64,000 nt of DNA from JAFAXD01 sp963833605 (GCA_963833605.1 CAWHYZ010000022.1:62001-126000); one strand, 5' to 3'. Shown: positions 9,134 through 18,943, counted from the stretch's first letter. Notes: a model not told the origin generated them from the sequence alone. Translations and numbers: made by a program.

Positions 9134-10350
9134 TATGCGGGAAAAACGTCGCTGAGCCAATCGTAGACCACCGCGTTGGACAGCGACAGGTTGCCGACCT
9201 GGCAGTGCATGTCGGCCCCTTCGTCGGCGGTGAACATGCGCCGCGTGACTGGCCCCGACACGCCCGCGCAATAGCGCTCGAATTGCCCCATGGTCTCTTC
9301 CCCTTCGCTCGCGCCGGCCATCGCAAGCGTGGGGCACTTGATATTGGCGAGGCTTTCGCCAGCAGTGAAATCCGTGAGCCGCTTGAGCCAGCTGGCGAAG
9401 CTGTCGACGCCAAATCTGCGACATGACGACTTGAACGCGAGCTTCATGGCGCGGGGAAACTCCGCGTCCGGGATCGCGTCGACCCCGGCGAGCCCGACCG
9501 GAGGCGGGTTCTGGGCAATGTCCGCTCCGACGAACGCGACCATGTAGGCATGGAGGTCGACGATCGGCGAATTGACCACAAGCGCGCGAATGCGCGCGTC
9601 ATGGGCGCCCGCCCGGATGACGAAATAGCCCCCGAAACTGATTCCGTAGACGGCAAGCCGCTCCGCCGCGACCTCGCGACGGGTCAGTACATAATCGATC
9701 ATGGCCCCGATCGGCTTCTCGTAGTCGGGCCGGAACGTGAGCTTGGGATGGAAGCGCAGGCAGCCCACCTGTCCGGGTCCCTCGGCCACGAGCACGTTGA
9801 AGCCGCGTTCGAGGCCGGCGCGCGCGGCCTGGAAATAGAGTTCCTCGCCGGTGCCGTCGAAGCCGGTCAGAATCAGTACCGTCCGGCCATGCGCGGCGCC
9901 GGCGGTTGGCGTCATGAAATAGCCGGGCAGCGGGCCTGCCTCGAAGGGAATCATGACGGCCTCGATGCGCTCAGACATATGCTTTGTCGCGTCGACGAAT
10001 GTCTCGCGCGACGCGCGGCCCCATCGCGGCCCCTCGCTGCCGAACGGGTCGGCGAAATATTCCGCCGATCGGTAATACATGGATGCCCGCAGGAAATGGT
10101 CGCGGGCGCTGACATCGTGGCCGTGGCTCGCCGCGCCCTGGCCAGCTGCGCGAACGCGATCCGCCAGCGCCGCGAAGGCCGGTGGCCAGGCATACGGATC
10201 ATCGTCCGGTACCGCGCCACGGGCGGCAAAGATTTCGCCTGGTTCACCGCCTTTGAAGCTCGCAGCGCCGAGCGAGCGCATAAGCTGGAAATCCATTTCA
10301 GGGCTTGCAAACCCGACGATCCGGGTGCCAGTTCGTTCGACGCGCGCCAT
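9133..10350 (-). CDS. Alpha/beta hydrolase of the FrsA / pseudooxynicotine-hydrolase-like group
   Basis: About 405 residues. A helical N-terminal part (HFLRASMYYRSAEYFADP) precedes an alpha/beta hydrolase domain with LPGYFMTP, oxyanion region LTGFDGTGEELYF, and nucleophile elbow VYGISFGGYF (Ser). A late Asp/His pair is plausible in ADEGADMHC. This layout resembles 2,6-dihydroxypseudooxynicotine hydrolase and related C-C bond or ester hydrolases; the exact substrate is not predictable. ATG 10350 (MARVERTGTR) is chosen over the open frame reaching 10521, whose N-terminal extension is Arg-rich and unlike the family. It is transcribed towards the palindromes at 9032-9133. Confidence 0.78.
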   Translation of the reverse strand: MARVERTGTRIVGFASPEMDFQLMRSLGAASFKGGEPGEIFAARGAVPDDDPYAWPPAFAALADRVRAAGQGAASHGHDVSARDHFLRASMYYRSAEYFADPFGSEGPRWGRASRETFVDATKHMSERIEAVMIPFEAGPLPGYFMTPTAGAAHGRTVLILTGFDGTGEELYFQAARAGLERGFNVLVAEGPGQVGCLRFHPKLTFRPDYEKPIGAMIDYVLTRREVAAERLAVYGISFGGYFVIRAGAHDARIRALVVNSPIVDLHAYMVAFVGADIAQNPPPVGLAGVDAIPDAEFPRAMKLAFKSSCRRFGVDSFASWLKRLTDFTAGESLANIKCPTLAMAGASEGEETMGQFERYCAGVSGPVTRRMFTADEGADMHCQVGNLSLSNAVVYDWLSDVFPA

Positions 10351-10539
10351 CGGGATCCGTCCTGCTGCAGCCTCAATCGGGCGAACGCCACGGGTGCGAG
10401 GCGATACCGCGGCATCCGGCCGGTCTCGATTTTTGCACCGTTCGACTCGTGTCGAAAGACGATCCGGCAGGGAAACCAGGTTCCAGCTACGTAAACATCC
10501 TGAGTTGCGCCCCCGGGGCAAGTTCCCTCATGTGGACGA

Positions 10540-10722
10540 ATGCTCGAGATCCTCTACCGCTGTCCATACACTGGGAAGCGTGCGCAAGGCTGGCTGGCCG
10601 ACGACCCCGCGTCGAGTTCCGGCCCGCACACTTATGTCAGTATTTCTTGTCACGCGTGCGCCCGGTTGCACTTCGTGAACCCGAACACAAAGAGAGTACT
10701 TGGTGATGACAGCGACACGTAG
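10540..10722 (+). CDS. Small cysteine-containing protein, possible zinc ribbon
   Basis: A 60-residue protein on the plus strand between two minus-strand genes. Cys8-Pro in YRCPYTGKR and Cys37/Cys40 in SCHACARLHFVNP, with His44 close by, look like a small metal-binding ribbon. Short proteins with the same CP-T-G, C-xx-C-x-R-x-H-x-V-N-P-x-T layout are common in Bradyrhizobium relatives as I recall. No strong ribosome-binding site is visible before the ATG. Function unknown; the coding call rests on the motif pattern and could be wrong. Confidence 0.55.
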   Translation: MLEILYRCPYTGKRAQGWLADDPASSSGPHTYVSISCHACARLHFVNPNTKRVLGDDSDT

Positions 10723-10814
10723 AAGCGTGTCGGGTCGATCCGCGTTCTCAGCGTCAAGGTGGAGAAAGGCCGAGGCACGGGCGCCGCAATGCGGGTAGGG
10801 ACCAACCCGTAACG

Positions 10815-11789
10815 TCACTCCGGCTGCAAGCCCGATTCCCTCACCATCCGCTCCGCGATCTTGCGTTCCTGCGCGATGAAGCGCGCGAAATGATCGAGCC
10901 GCAACCCGGCCGGCTCGACGCCGCGTTCAATGAACATCCGCTTCACGAACTCGGGCGTTTCGACGATGCGCGCGACCTCGTCCGCGATCTTGGCAACGAT
11001 CGGTTGCGGCGTTCCGGCCGGTGCGAACAGGCCGAACCAGGTCGGCGGATATTCATCGCCGACGCCGGCCTCCATGAAGGTCGGGACGTCCGGAAACAGG
11101 GGCGAGCGCGCCTTGCTGATGATCGCGAGCGCCTTGATGCGCCCAGCCTCCAGCTGCGGAATCATGTTCGACAGTGCCAGAATGGCGACCGGGGTCGTTC
11201 CCGACAGCACGGCGGTGACGATTTCGGCACCGCCGCGGAACGGCACCCGCACGATGTCGGCGCCGGTGTCCTTGTTGAGTCTTGTCATGAACTGCGCCGC
11301 CGGAAAAGCGAATGTGCCGTAGCTGAGCGTGCCGGGCTTCGCCTTCGCCAGTGCCACCAGCTCGGGGATTGTGTTCACGTTCAGCGACGAATTGACGACG
11401 AATGCCAGCGTATTGAAGAACAGGCCGATGATCGGGACGAAGTCCTTCTCGGGATTGTACGGAAGATGCTTGAACACGAACGGATTGTAGATCGTCGCCT
11501 CGGTCGACAGGACGCAGATCGTGTAGCCGTCGGGAAATGCCTCCGCGCAGGCGCGTGCCCCGACGTTCTGGGAGCCGCCCGGACGGTTCTCCACCAGCAC
11601 CGGCTGGCCCCACTTCTTCTGTAGCTCGTCGGCAAGCGCGCGGGTGAACACGTCGCCGCCGCCGCCGGCAGCCAGCGGAATGAAAATGCGGACCGGACGG
11701 ATCGGATAGTCCTCCGCCGGCGCGTTCGCGCACAGCGCGACCACGGTCGCGGCAGCGGCGATGAATGGTATTACGCGCATGAGCAACAT
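10815..11789 (-). CDS. Tripartite tricarboxylate transporter substrate-binding protein (TctC/Bug family)
   Basis: Periplasmic solute receptor of 324 residues. A signal peptide (FIAAAATVVALCANAPAEDYP) leads into the family hallmarks YPIRPVRIFIPLAAGGGGD, GQPVLVENRPGG and the central FGTF-like and FRGGAEI motifs. TctC proteins bind carboxylates or other small organic anions for TctAB permeases. No tctA or tctB lies next to it, so it is an orphan receptor as is usual for this expanded family. It sits 84 bases downstream of coxE on the same strand, so read-through from the cox operon is possible, though no functional link is implied. Confidence 0.9.
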   Translation of the reverse strand: MLLMRVIPFIAAAATVVALCANAPAEDYPIRPVRIFIPLAAGGGGDVFTRALADELQKKWGQPVLVENRPGGSQNVGARACAEAFPDGYTICVLSTEATIYNPFVFKHLPYNPEKDFVPIIGLFFNTLAFVVNSSLNVNTIPELVALAKAKPGTLSYGTFAFPAAQFMTRLNKDTGADIVRVPFRGGAEIVTAVLSGTTPVAILALSNMIPQLEAGRIKALAIISKARSPLFPDVPTFMEAGVGDEYPPTWFGLFAPAGTPQPIVAKIADEVARIVETPEFVKRMFIERGVEPAGLRLDHFARFIAQERKIAERMVRESGLQPE

Positions 11790-11873
11790 GATATCCCAGG
11801 TCAGGCTACTGTCATATCAACGTTGGTCCACGAAGCTGATCGACTTCGCTGCGCTCAACCCATCCTGCAAGTC

Positions 11874-13067
11874 TCATATCCTGGCAAGATAAGGCTCAAG
11901 CGCTGCAAGACTTTCAAGATTGTGCGCGGGCGCGAACAGGTCGACATAAGGTAACGCGGCCTGCATGCCGCGCGCCTGCGGGCTGTAATCCCGCCAGCCG
12001 ATCAAGGGATTGAGCCAGATGATGCGACGGCAGCGGCGGCGCAGACGCCGCATCTCCGAACTCAGTTGCTCGGGCCGTCCGGTGTCGTAGCCGTCCGAGA
12101 CGATCATCACCGCGGTGCGCGAGTTGATGATTCGACGCGCATGCCACTTGTTGAATGTGGCCAGGCTTTCGCCGATGCGCGTGCCGCCGCCAATGCCCTG
12201 CGCCATCAGGGACAACCGGTCGACCGCGCGCGCAACGTCGCGATCGCGCAGCGACGCCGACACATGCGCCAGCCGCGTATGGAAAACGAAAGCTTCGGCT
12301 TCGCGAAAGGCGTCCATGACACCGTGCAGGAAACGGACAAAGAAGCCGGTGTAGAGGTTCATCGACCCGGATGCATCGAGCAGGACCACGAGGCGCAGCG
12401 GTTTGAGCTTGCGGCGCCGCCACGCGAGATCCACCGGCGTCCCGCCGTGCGACACATTGCGGTGAATGGTGCGGCGCAGGTCGAGGCGGCGCCCCCGCCG
12501 TCGGATCTGTTGGCGTCGGACCAGGCGGGCGCGCATCACGCGCGCAAGGCGCGCGGCGAGCGCATGGACCTGGGCAACCTCTGCCGGATCGACGACATGG
12601 CGCATGTCGACGCTCGCGAGGTTCTCGACGCGTGAAGCGCCATCCCGCCGAGCGCGCCCGTCGCCGGCGCTGCCGCCGTCGCCGTCCCCACGTCGTTCGA
12701 CGCGATCCGGCAACCCGGTCGAACCGGGACCGGCCGGCGCGGGACGCCGCAGCGCTGCGCGGTTCTCGGTCGCAGTCCCTGGCGATATCAGGACACGCCG
12801 CATGCTGCGGTTCAGCCAGAAGGCATCGAAAATGTCGTCGAACCGCTCCCAATCCGAGTGCGTCGCACAGAACAACGACCGCAGCGCCGACTTCAACGAC
12901 GCCGGTTTGGTGGCCACGGGGAGGGCCAGGATCGCGAGCGCGTCACGGGTCTCCGCAAGGCCGACCTTGAAGCCGTTGTCACGCAGCGTGCGCGCAAACG
13001 CCGCGAGCTTATGGCGCAGCGGGTTGCCGATGCTTGCGCCCGACGGGTTGATTGCGGCGGCCGGCAT
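11874..13067 (-). CDS. coxE: CoxE-type VWA-domain protein, CO dehydrogenase accessory
   Basis: A 397-residue member of the CoxE / VWA family that cooperates with the MoxR ATPase CoxD in post-translational assembly of the Cu-S-Mo active site of CO dehydrogenase (known for Oligotropha). The C-terminal VWA domain carries the metal-ion-adhesion motif LLDASGSM and TAVMIVSDGYDTG; the middle is very Arg-rich. It starts 8 bases after the coxD stop, in the order coxM-S-L-D-E, which is the main support for the role. Start ATG 13067; an earlier start is unlikely because coxD ends there. Confidence 0.88.
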   Translation of the reverse strand: MPAAAINPSGASIGNPLRHKLAAFARTLRDNGFKVGLAETRDALAILALPVATKPASLKSALRSLFCATHSDWERFDDIFDAFWLNRSMRRVLISPGTATENRAALRRPAPAGPGSTGLPDRVERRGDGDGGSAGDGRARRDGASRVENLASVDMRHVVDPAEVAQVHALAARLARVMRARLVRRQQIRRRGRRLDLRRTIHRNVSHGGTPVDLAWRRRKLKPLRLVVLLDASGSMNLYTGFFVRFLHGVMDAFREAEAFVFHTRLAHVSASLRDRDVARAVDRLSLMAQGIGGGTRIGESLATFNKWHARRIINSRTAVMIVSDGYDTGRPEQLSSEMRRLRRRCRRIIWLNPLIGWRDYSPQARGMQAALPYVDLFAPAHNLESLAALEPYLARI

Positions 13068-13075
13068 CGTGCGGC

Positions 13076-13960
13076 TCAGGCCACTTTGCCAAGCAGGCGC
13101 TCGCTTACCTCGCGCGTGAGCTGCGCCCGGTCCTCATGAGTCTTGAGCAGGCAAATCATGGTCTCGTAGATGACCTCCGGCTCCTGGCGTAGATCGTGGA
13201 TCTCAAGACCAGCGAGCGTCGCGGCCCAATCGAGCGTTTCCGCCACGCCGGGCACTTTGCGCAAGTCCTCCTTGCGGATAGCCGCAACCATGCGGGCGAC
13301 CTGGAGCGCGAGCGCGGAATCGATATTCGGTATACGCGTCAGAATGATCTTCGCTTCGCGGTCGACGTCGGGAAAATCGACATAGTGATAGAGACAACGC
13401 CGGCGCAGCGCGTCCGAAAGCTCGCGGGTCCCGTTGGAGGTCAGAACGACGCGCGGAATCGATATCGCCTTGATGGTGCCGAGCTCCGGGATGCTGACCT
13501 GAAAGTCCGACAGCATTTCGAGCAGGAACGCCTCGAATTCTTCGTCCGCCCGGTCCACTTCATCGACCAGGAGCACGGGCGGCTTCTCACGCCGGATGGC
13601 GGCGAGCAACGGCCGTTCGAGCAGATACCTCTCAGAGAAGATGTGCTCTTCGATCGCGTCGGCATTCTCGCCAATCCCTTCCCGGGTCTTGATGGCAAGC
13701 AACTGGCGCTGATAGTTCCATTCGTAAAGTGCCGCGTTCTGATCGAGACCTTCATAGCATTGCAGGCGGATGAGCTCGGCCCTGTGCACGGCCGCGAGCG
13801 CCTTTGCGACTTCGGTCTTGCCGACGCCGGCTTCGCCCTCGAGCAGCAGCGGCCGTTTGAGAAACTCCATCAGCCAGAGCGCGGTGGCGATGTCCCGATC
13901 GGCCACATAGCCGACGGCGGCAAGACGGTCCGAGATATCGTCGCGGTTCAACGTCGTCAT
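13076..13960 (-). CDS. coxD: CoxD-type MoxR-family AAA+ ATPase
   Basis: About 294 residues. Walker A GEAGVGKT at residues 42-49 and Walker B LLVDEVDRADEEFEAF, followed by VVLTSNGTRELSDALRRRC, mark a MoxR AAA+ protein. CoxD is a chaperone required for sulfuration and copper insertion in CO dehydrogenase. The start at 13960 (MTTLNRDDISDRLAAVGY) is preferred over 13978, because homologues begin near this point. It lies between coxL and coxE in the same direction with short gaps, consistent with one operon. Confidence 0.9.
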   Translation of the reverse strand: MTTLNRDDISDRLAAVGYVADRDIATALWLMEFLKRPLLLEGEAGVGKTEVAKALAAVHRAELIRLQCYEGLDQNAALYEWNYQRQLLAIKTREGIGENADAIEEHIFSERYLLERPLLAAIRREKPPVLLVDEVDRADEEFEAFLLEMLSDFQVSIPELGTIKAISIPRVVLTSNGTRELSDALRRRCLYHYVDFPDVDREAKIILTRIPNIDSALALQVARMVAAIRKEDLRKVPGVAETLDWAATLAGLEIHDLRQEPEVIYETMICLLKTHEDRAQLTREVSERLLGKVA

Positions 13961-14026
13961 GGCGCGTCCGTCATGCAACGATGCGCTGCCGGCTTGGCCC
14001 GCAGGCAGCGCTGCCGACCGGCGCGG

Positions 14027-16446
14027 TCACGCATGCAGACCGAGCTTTTCTGCCGCCATCCAGGTCCGCCAATGGTCGTGCGGCATCGCGATATGGGTGG
14101 AGCCGAGGAACTTGAAAGCATCATTCACCGCATTGGCGAAGCACGGCACCCCGCCGACGTTCGGGCTCTCACCGACCCCCTTGGCGCCGATCGGATGATG
14201 CGGGGACGGCGTTGTGGTCCAGTCGGTTTCCCATTTCGGCGTTTCCACCGCGGTCGGCATGAAATAGTCCATGAACGATGCGGTCGTCACGTTGCCGTCG
14301 TCGTCGTAATGGATTTCCTGTCCCATGGCGATACCGAACGCCTCGGTGAGGCCGCCATGGATCTGTCCCTCGATGATCATCGGATTGATGCGCGTGCCGC
14401 AGTCATCCAGCGCGTAAATCGACGGACCTTGGTCATTCCGGTGTCGACGTCCACGTCGACGACGCAGATGTAGGCGCCGAACGGAAAAGTCATGTTCGGC
14501 GGGTCATAGTAGCTCACCGCTTCGAGGCCGGGCTCCAAGCCGGGCGGCACGCTGTTGTAGGCCGCCCAGGCGAGCTCGGTCATGGTCTTGAAGCGCTCGG
14601 GATTGCCCTTCACGCGAAAGCGGTCGATGTCCCATTCCAGGTCGTCGTCGTGGACCTCGAGGAGATGGGCGGCGATCATCTGTGCCTTGGCTTTGATCTT
14701 GCGCGCCGCCACTGCTGTCGCGGCTCCCGACACCGGCGTCGAGCGTGACCCGTAGGTGCCGAGCCCGTAGGGCGCGGTGTCGGTATTGCCTTCCTCGACC
14801 GTGATGTTGTCGGCGAGGAGGCCAAGCTCGGTGGCGATGATTTGCGCGTAGGTCGTCTCGTGACCCTGGCCCTGCGACTTGGTGCCGAGCCGTGCAATCA
14901 CGCTGCCGGTGGGATGAATGCGAATCTCGGCGGAGTCGAACATGGCGATGCCGAGGATATCGCAATTGCGCGACGGCCCGGCGCCGACGATCTCGGTGAA
15001 GAATGCGACGCCGATACCCATCAGCTCGCGGGTTTCGCCGCGGCGGAAAGCCTCCTGCTTGGCCTTCTGCTCGGCGCGCAGCTTGGCGTATCCGACCGTG
15101 TCCATCGCTTTGCGCAAAGCCGTGTGATAGTCGCCGGAATCGTATTCCCAGCCGAGCGCAGAGGTGTACGGAAACTGCTCGCGCCGGATCAGGTTCTTCA
15201 TCCGGAATTCCGCCGGATCGATGCCGAGCTTCTGTGCCATGATGTCCATGGCGCGTTCGATGCAGTACGCCGCCTCGGTAACACGGAATGAGCAGCGATA
15301 GGCGACGCCGCCCGGCGCCTTGTTGGAATAGACGCCGTCGACGCTCACGTGGGCCACCGGAAAGTCGTAGGAACCGGTGACGATGTTGAAGAATCCGGCC
15401 GGCCATTTGCTCGGGTCGGCGCAGGCGTCGAACGCCCCGTGATCGGCGATGGTGTAGACGCGCAAGCCCGTGACTTTGCCATCCCGGGTCGCGGCGATCT
15501 CCGCGGTCATGTGGTAGTCGCGCGCGAACGCCGTCGTCGACAGGTTCTCGATACGGTCTTCGACCCACTTCACCGGCCGTCCGGTCACGATCGATGCAAC
15601 GATCGCGCAGATGTAACCGGGGTAGGCGCCGACCTTGTTGCCAAAGCCGCCGCCGATATCCGGTGCGATCACGTGGATCTTGTGCTCGGGAATCTTGGAA
15701 ATGAGGGAGGCGACGGTGCGGATCACGTGCGGCGCCTGGAATGTGCCCCAGACCGTCAGCTCGCTCTTGATCTTGTCGAACGAGGCAACGCACTGGCAGG
15801 TCTCGAGCGGGCTCGGGTGCACGCGCTGATAGGAGATCAACTCCTTGATCGTCACGTCGGCCTTGCGGAATGCCGCCTCGGTGGCGTCCTTGTCGCCGAT
15901 CTGCCAGTTGAAGATATGATTGTGGTGCTTGCGCTGGCCATGCGCGCCTTGCGTCTTGTCCTTGATGTCCTCGCGCAGGAGCGGGGCATCCGGCGCCATC
16001 GCCTTGAACGGATCGATCACGACCGGCAGTCCCTCGTATTCGACCTCGACCAGGTCTGCGGCGTCAGCGGCCACGTATCGGTCATTGGCGATGACGAAGG
16101 CCACCTCCTGGTTCTGATAGAGCACCTTGTCTTCCGCAAGGACGGCAGCCACGTCGCCGGCGAGCGTCGGCATATAATGCAAACTCAGCGGCTTGAGATC
16201 GGCCGCTGTGAGGACCGCGAGCACGCCCGGGACGGCCTTGGCCTTGGACGTGTCGATTTTCTTGATGCGGGCATGGGCGTGGGGCGATCGCGCGAAGTCG
16301 CCATACAACATCCCGGGCAGCTTCAGATCATCGACGTAGTTGCCCTTGCCTTGCACAAAGCGAATGTCCTCGACGCGCTTGCGCTTGCAGCCCACGCCCT
16401 GGAGCCGCTCGGCGCGCTGCTCGGAGGTGAGTGTTTGGTCATTCAT
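14027..16446 (-). CDS. coxL: Form I aerobic CO dehydrogenase large (molybdenum) subunit, frameshifted
   Basis: Mo-binding subunit that oxidises CO to CO2 at a Cu-S-Mo centre. From ATG 16446 the protein has AYRCSFR at about residues 382-388, the signature loop of form I CoxL with the copper-binding Cys (385); form II proteins have AYRGAGR. Around 14416-14418 one base is missing: the frame would end at 14377, but adding one base in the A-run restores YALDDCGTRINP joining the conserved C-terminal part (GGLTEAFG, GAKGVGESP) to 14027. The repaired length is about 806 residues, as expected. Its start overlaps the coxS stop (ATGA), implying translational coupling. Confidence 0.9.
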
Positions 16447-16943
16447 TCGGCGGCCTCCTGGAACGGTACGCCACTCAGCTTGGCGGCGGCGTATTGAATG
16501 GCTTTGACGATGTTCTGATAGCCGGTGCAGCGGCACAGGTTTCCGGAGATGCCCTCGCGGATCTCCTCGTCGGTGGGCGAGCTGTTCTCCTGCAGCAGCC
16601 GGTACGCGCGCACGATCATGCCAGGCGTGCAGAAACCGCATTGCAGCCCGTGCATTTCGCGAAAGCCCTCCTGCAGCGCGTGCAGCGTGCCATCCGCTGC
16701 CGCCATGCCTTCGATCGTGCGGACATCGGCGCCGTTTGCCTGCACGGCGAACACGGTGCAGGACTTCACCGATTTGCCGTCGAGATCGACCGTGCAGGCG
16801 CCGCAATGGCTGGTGTCGCAGCCGATGTGCGATCCGGTCAGGTTCAACTGTTCGCGTAGGAAATGAATGAGCAGAGTGCGCGGCTCGACCAGGGCTTCTA
16901 CGGCCTCGCCATTCACCGTCATGGAAATCTGCGATTTTGCCAT
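16443..16943 (-). CDS. coxS: CO dehydrogenase small (2Fe-2S) subunit
   Basis: A 166-residue iron-sulfur subunit passing electrons from the Mo site to the flavin subunit. The plant-ferredoxin-type cluster ligands are in GCDTSHCGACTVDLDG and KSC; the second cluster is in QCGFCTPGM and CRCTGYQNI. ATG 16943 (MAKSQISMTVNGE) follows GGGAGACCTCA and matches the family N-terminus; the frame is open to 17156 within coxM. It lies 17 bases after coxM and overlaps coxL by four bases. Confidence 0.95.
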   Translation of the reverse strand: MAKSQISMTVNGEAVEALVEPRTLLIHFLREQLNLTGSHIGCDTSHCGACTVDLDGKSVKSCTVFAVQANGADVRTIEGMAAADGTLHALQEGFREMHGLQCGFCTPGMIVRAYRLLQENSSPTDEEIREGISGNLCRCTGYQNIVKAIQYAAAKLSGVPFQEAAE

Positions 16944-16960
16944 TGAGGTCTCCCTGTATT

Positions 16961-17833
16961 TCAGCCGCGGGCGCGCGCTTTGGCACGCGCAAGCGCGCGT
17001 GCGAGCATCACCCCTGCCATCTTGGTGCGGTACTCGGCTGGTCCGCGATTGTCGGTGGCGGGCGATGTGATCGCCTCGGCGGCCGCGACGGCGCGTTTCA
17101 CCGTGGCCTGGTCGAGACCCGAGCCGGTCAGGATCCGCGCGGCTTCCTCGGCCCACAGCGGCCTCTCGGCCACATTGGTCAGGCCGATCGAGCAGCTCGC
17201 AACCTTGCCGCCACTCATGGTCAGGACGACCGCCGCTGCGGCAGTCGCGTAGTCGCCGACTTTACGTTTGAGCTTTTCGTAGGCGTAGCCGTGCTCGGCG
17301 GGCGGCACCGGAATGCGCACAGCCGTCAGAATTTCGCCGGGCGCCAACGCCGTGAGGTAAGCGCCCTGATAGAAGTCCCGGGCCGGGATACGGCGCTCGC
17401 CGCCGCGGCCGGTGACGTGGTAGTTCGCGCTCAGGCACATCATCACGGCCGGCATGTCATTGCCGGGGTCGCCATTGGCGACGTTGCCGCCGAGCGTGCC
17501 CATGTAACGCACCTGCGGATCGGCGATCACCAGTGACGTTTCACGCAATAACGGAATCTTCGCGCTCAGCAGATCGGAGCCCATGAGCTCGTGCTGGGTC
17601 GTCATTGCCCCGATCACGATATCGCTGCCTTCGGCGCGGATGCCTTTGAGGCTTGCGACCGCGCCGAGATCAACGAGATGCGCCGGGCTGGCGAGCCGGA
17701 GCTTCATCATGGGAACAAGGCTATGCCCACCGGCGAGCGGCCGAGCGTCCTCGCCAAGCTGAGCGAGCAAGCCCACGGCTTCACTGATGGTGGTGGGGCG
17801 ATGGTAGGCGAAAGACCCAGGTATCACGGGCAT
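16961..17833 (-). CDS. coxM: CO dehydrogenase medium (FAD-binding) subunit
   Basis: FAD subunit of about 290 residues, passing electrons from CoxS to the quinone pool. FAD-binding motifs AGGHSLVPMMKLR and TLGGNVANGDPGND match CoxM (usually TIGGD in the second). ATG 17833 gives MPVIPGSFAYHRP, but GGGAGGG abuts it with almost no spacing; GTG 17827 gives VIPGSFAYHRP with six-base spacing and fits the usual CoxM start better. First gene of the visible cox operon; no coxB, coxC, coxF or coxG is present in the window. Confidence 0.93.
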   Translation of the reverse strand: MPVIPGSFAYHRPTTISEAVGLLAQLGEDARPLAGGHSLVPMMKLRLASPAHLVDLGAVASLKGIRAEGSDIVIGAMTTQHELMGSDLLSAKIPLLRETSLVIADPQVRYMGTLGGNVANGDPGNDMPAVMMCLSANYHVTGRGGERRIPARDFYQGAYLTALAPGEILTAVRIPVPPAEHGYAYEKLKRKVGDYATAAAAVVLTMSGGKVASCSIGLTNVAERPLWAEEAARILTGSGLDQATVKRAVAAAEAITSPATDNRGPAEYRTKMAGVMLARALARAKARARG

Positions 17834-17969
17834 CCCTCCCGGGCACCTGGACGACGTGGATCGACGGCCGATGCCGCATCCACCCGTTACCGGCACCCTT
17901 ATGAAATTTTCGACGTGGGACTGTAGCGCATCGCGAAGATGTGTACACCTGCAAGGCGGGCGCCGGCGC

Positions 17970-18140
17970 TCAGCCTCCATCAGACCAGATTTTGGAGACG
18001 TGTTTCACGGTTCCTGCGATGACGTGCCCGCAGGCTCGAACGAGTAGTAGGCGTTCGGCGGCCTTGCGGTGGTGCTGCGCGGCCTTGGCATGATGTTCGG
18101 CGGCGGCTTCGTGATGGTCCTTGTGATGCAGCGTGCTCAT
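17970..18140 (-). CDS. Small histidine-rich protein
   Basis: A 56-residue protein with MSTLHHKDHHEAAAEHHAKA and further HH pairs, preceded by GGGAG at good spacing. Short proteins with alternating His pairs and Ala-Lys-Glu helices are common in Bradyrhizobium relatives and are usually longer (70-100 residues) with His throughout. Here the C-terminal half (RLLLVRACGHVIAGTVKHV) departs from that pattern, so truncation or a frameshift near 18060 is possible. Function unknown; metal binding is a guess from composition. Confidence 0.55.
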   Translation of the reverse strand: MSTLHHKDHHEAAAEHHAKAAQHHRKAAERLLLVRACGHVIAGTVKHVSKIWSDGG

Positions 18141-18331
18141 GTCAGTCTCCCTCTGCGGCCGGTGCAATTGCGCGCGCGATGGCGCGCCGCGCGCGCAGCG
18201 GGGGCCGTTGGTCTGACACGCATTTGACGAAACGTTGAAGCTTGCATGACGCGCTGTGGCAGCGTTCATCATAGTCGCGTATGAGGTTCACAAAGAATGC
18301 GTGACGGTTTGGCAACAACCGAGGACCGGAC

Positions 18332-18943
18332 ATGAAGGTTGCGTTGATCGGCGCGAGCGGAAAGATCGGGTCGCAAATCCTGTCGGAGCTGCGCGCGCGC
18401 GGCCACAGCGTCACCGCGATCGCCCGTCATCCGGAAAAGATCGCCTCAGCAACCGGCGTCACGGCAGTACGCGCCGATGTCGCCGACGCGAAGGCGCTCG
18501 CTGCCGCGCTGCGTGGCCACGATGCGGTCATCAGCGCAGTCCGCTTCCGCGACTTCGATCCGCAGGCGCTGCTTGGCGCCATCAGAACGTCGGGTGTCAA
18601 GCGCCTGATCATGGTGGGCGGCGCCGGCAGCCTTGAAGCCAAGCCGGGAGTTGCGCTGGTCGACACCCCGGATTTCCCGGAGGCCTCCAAGCCGGAAGCA
18701 AGCGCCGGCCGCGATGCGCTCAAGGTGCTGCGAACCGAACGGTCGCTCGATTGGACCTTCTTGTCGCCGTCCGCCGTGATCGCGCCAGGCGAGCGGACCG
18801 GCAAGTTCCGGCTTGGAAACGACGCCGTGCTGATCGGCGCCGACGGCAAGAGTCGGATCTCCATTCCGGATTATGCAATCGCGCTGCTGGACGAGCTCGA
18901 GCATCCGCGCCACGTCCGGCAGCGCTTCACGGTCGGGTATTAG
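18332..18943 (+). CDS. NAD(P)-binding atypical SDR (NmrA/YwnB-like) oxidoreductase
   Basis: A 203-residue Rossmann-fold protein. The nucleotide-binding motif VALIGASGKIGSQI lies at the N-terminus; RADVADAKALAAALRGHDAVISA and VKRLIMVGGAGSL are typical of the YwnB/BVR-B-like NAD(P)H-binding group, and FLSPSAVIAPGERTG matches its C-terminal half. Such proteins lack the classical YxxxK active site and serve as NAD(P)H-dependent reductases or redox sensors. It stands alone between the cox region and the repeat-rich gap; the precise role is unknown. Confidence 0.82.
   Translation: MKVALIGASGKIGSQILSELRARGHSVTAIARHPEKIASATGVTAVRADVADAKALAAALRGHDAVISAVRFRDFDPQALLGAIRTSGVKRLIMVGGAGSLEAKPGVALVDTPDFPEASKPEASAGRDALKVLRTERSLDWTFLSPSAVIAPGERTGKFRLGNDAVLIGADGKSRISIPDYAIALLDELEHPRHVRQRFTVGY

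Noticed and set aside
15349..16497. Plus-strand open frame of 382 codons opposite coxL
   Set aside because: Arg/His/Gly-rich composition, no motif; antisense to a certain gene.
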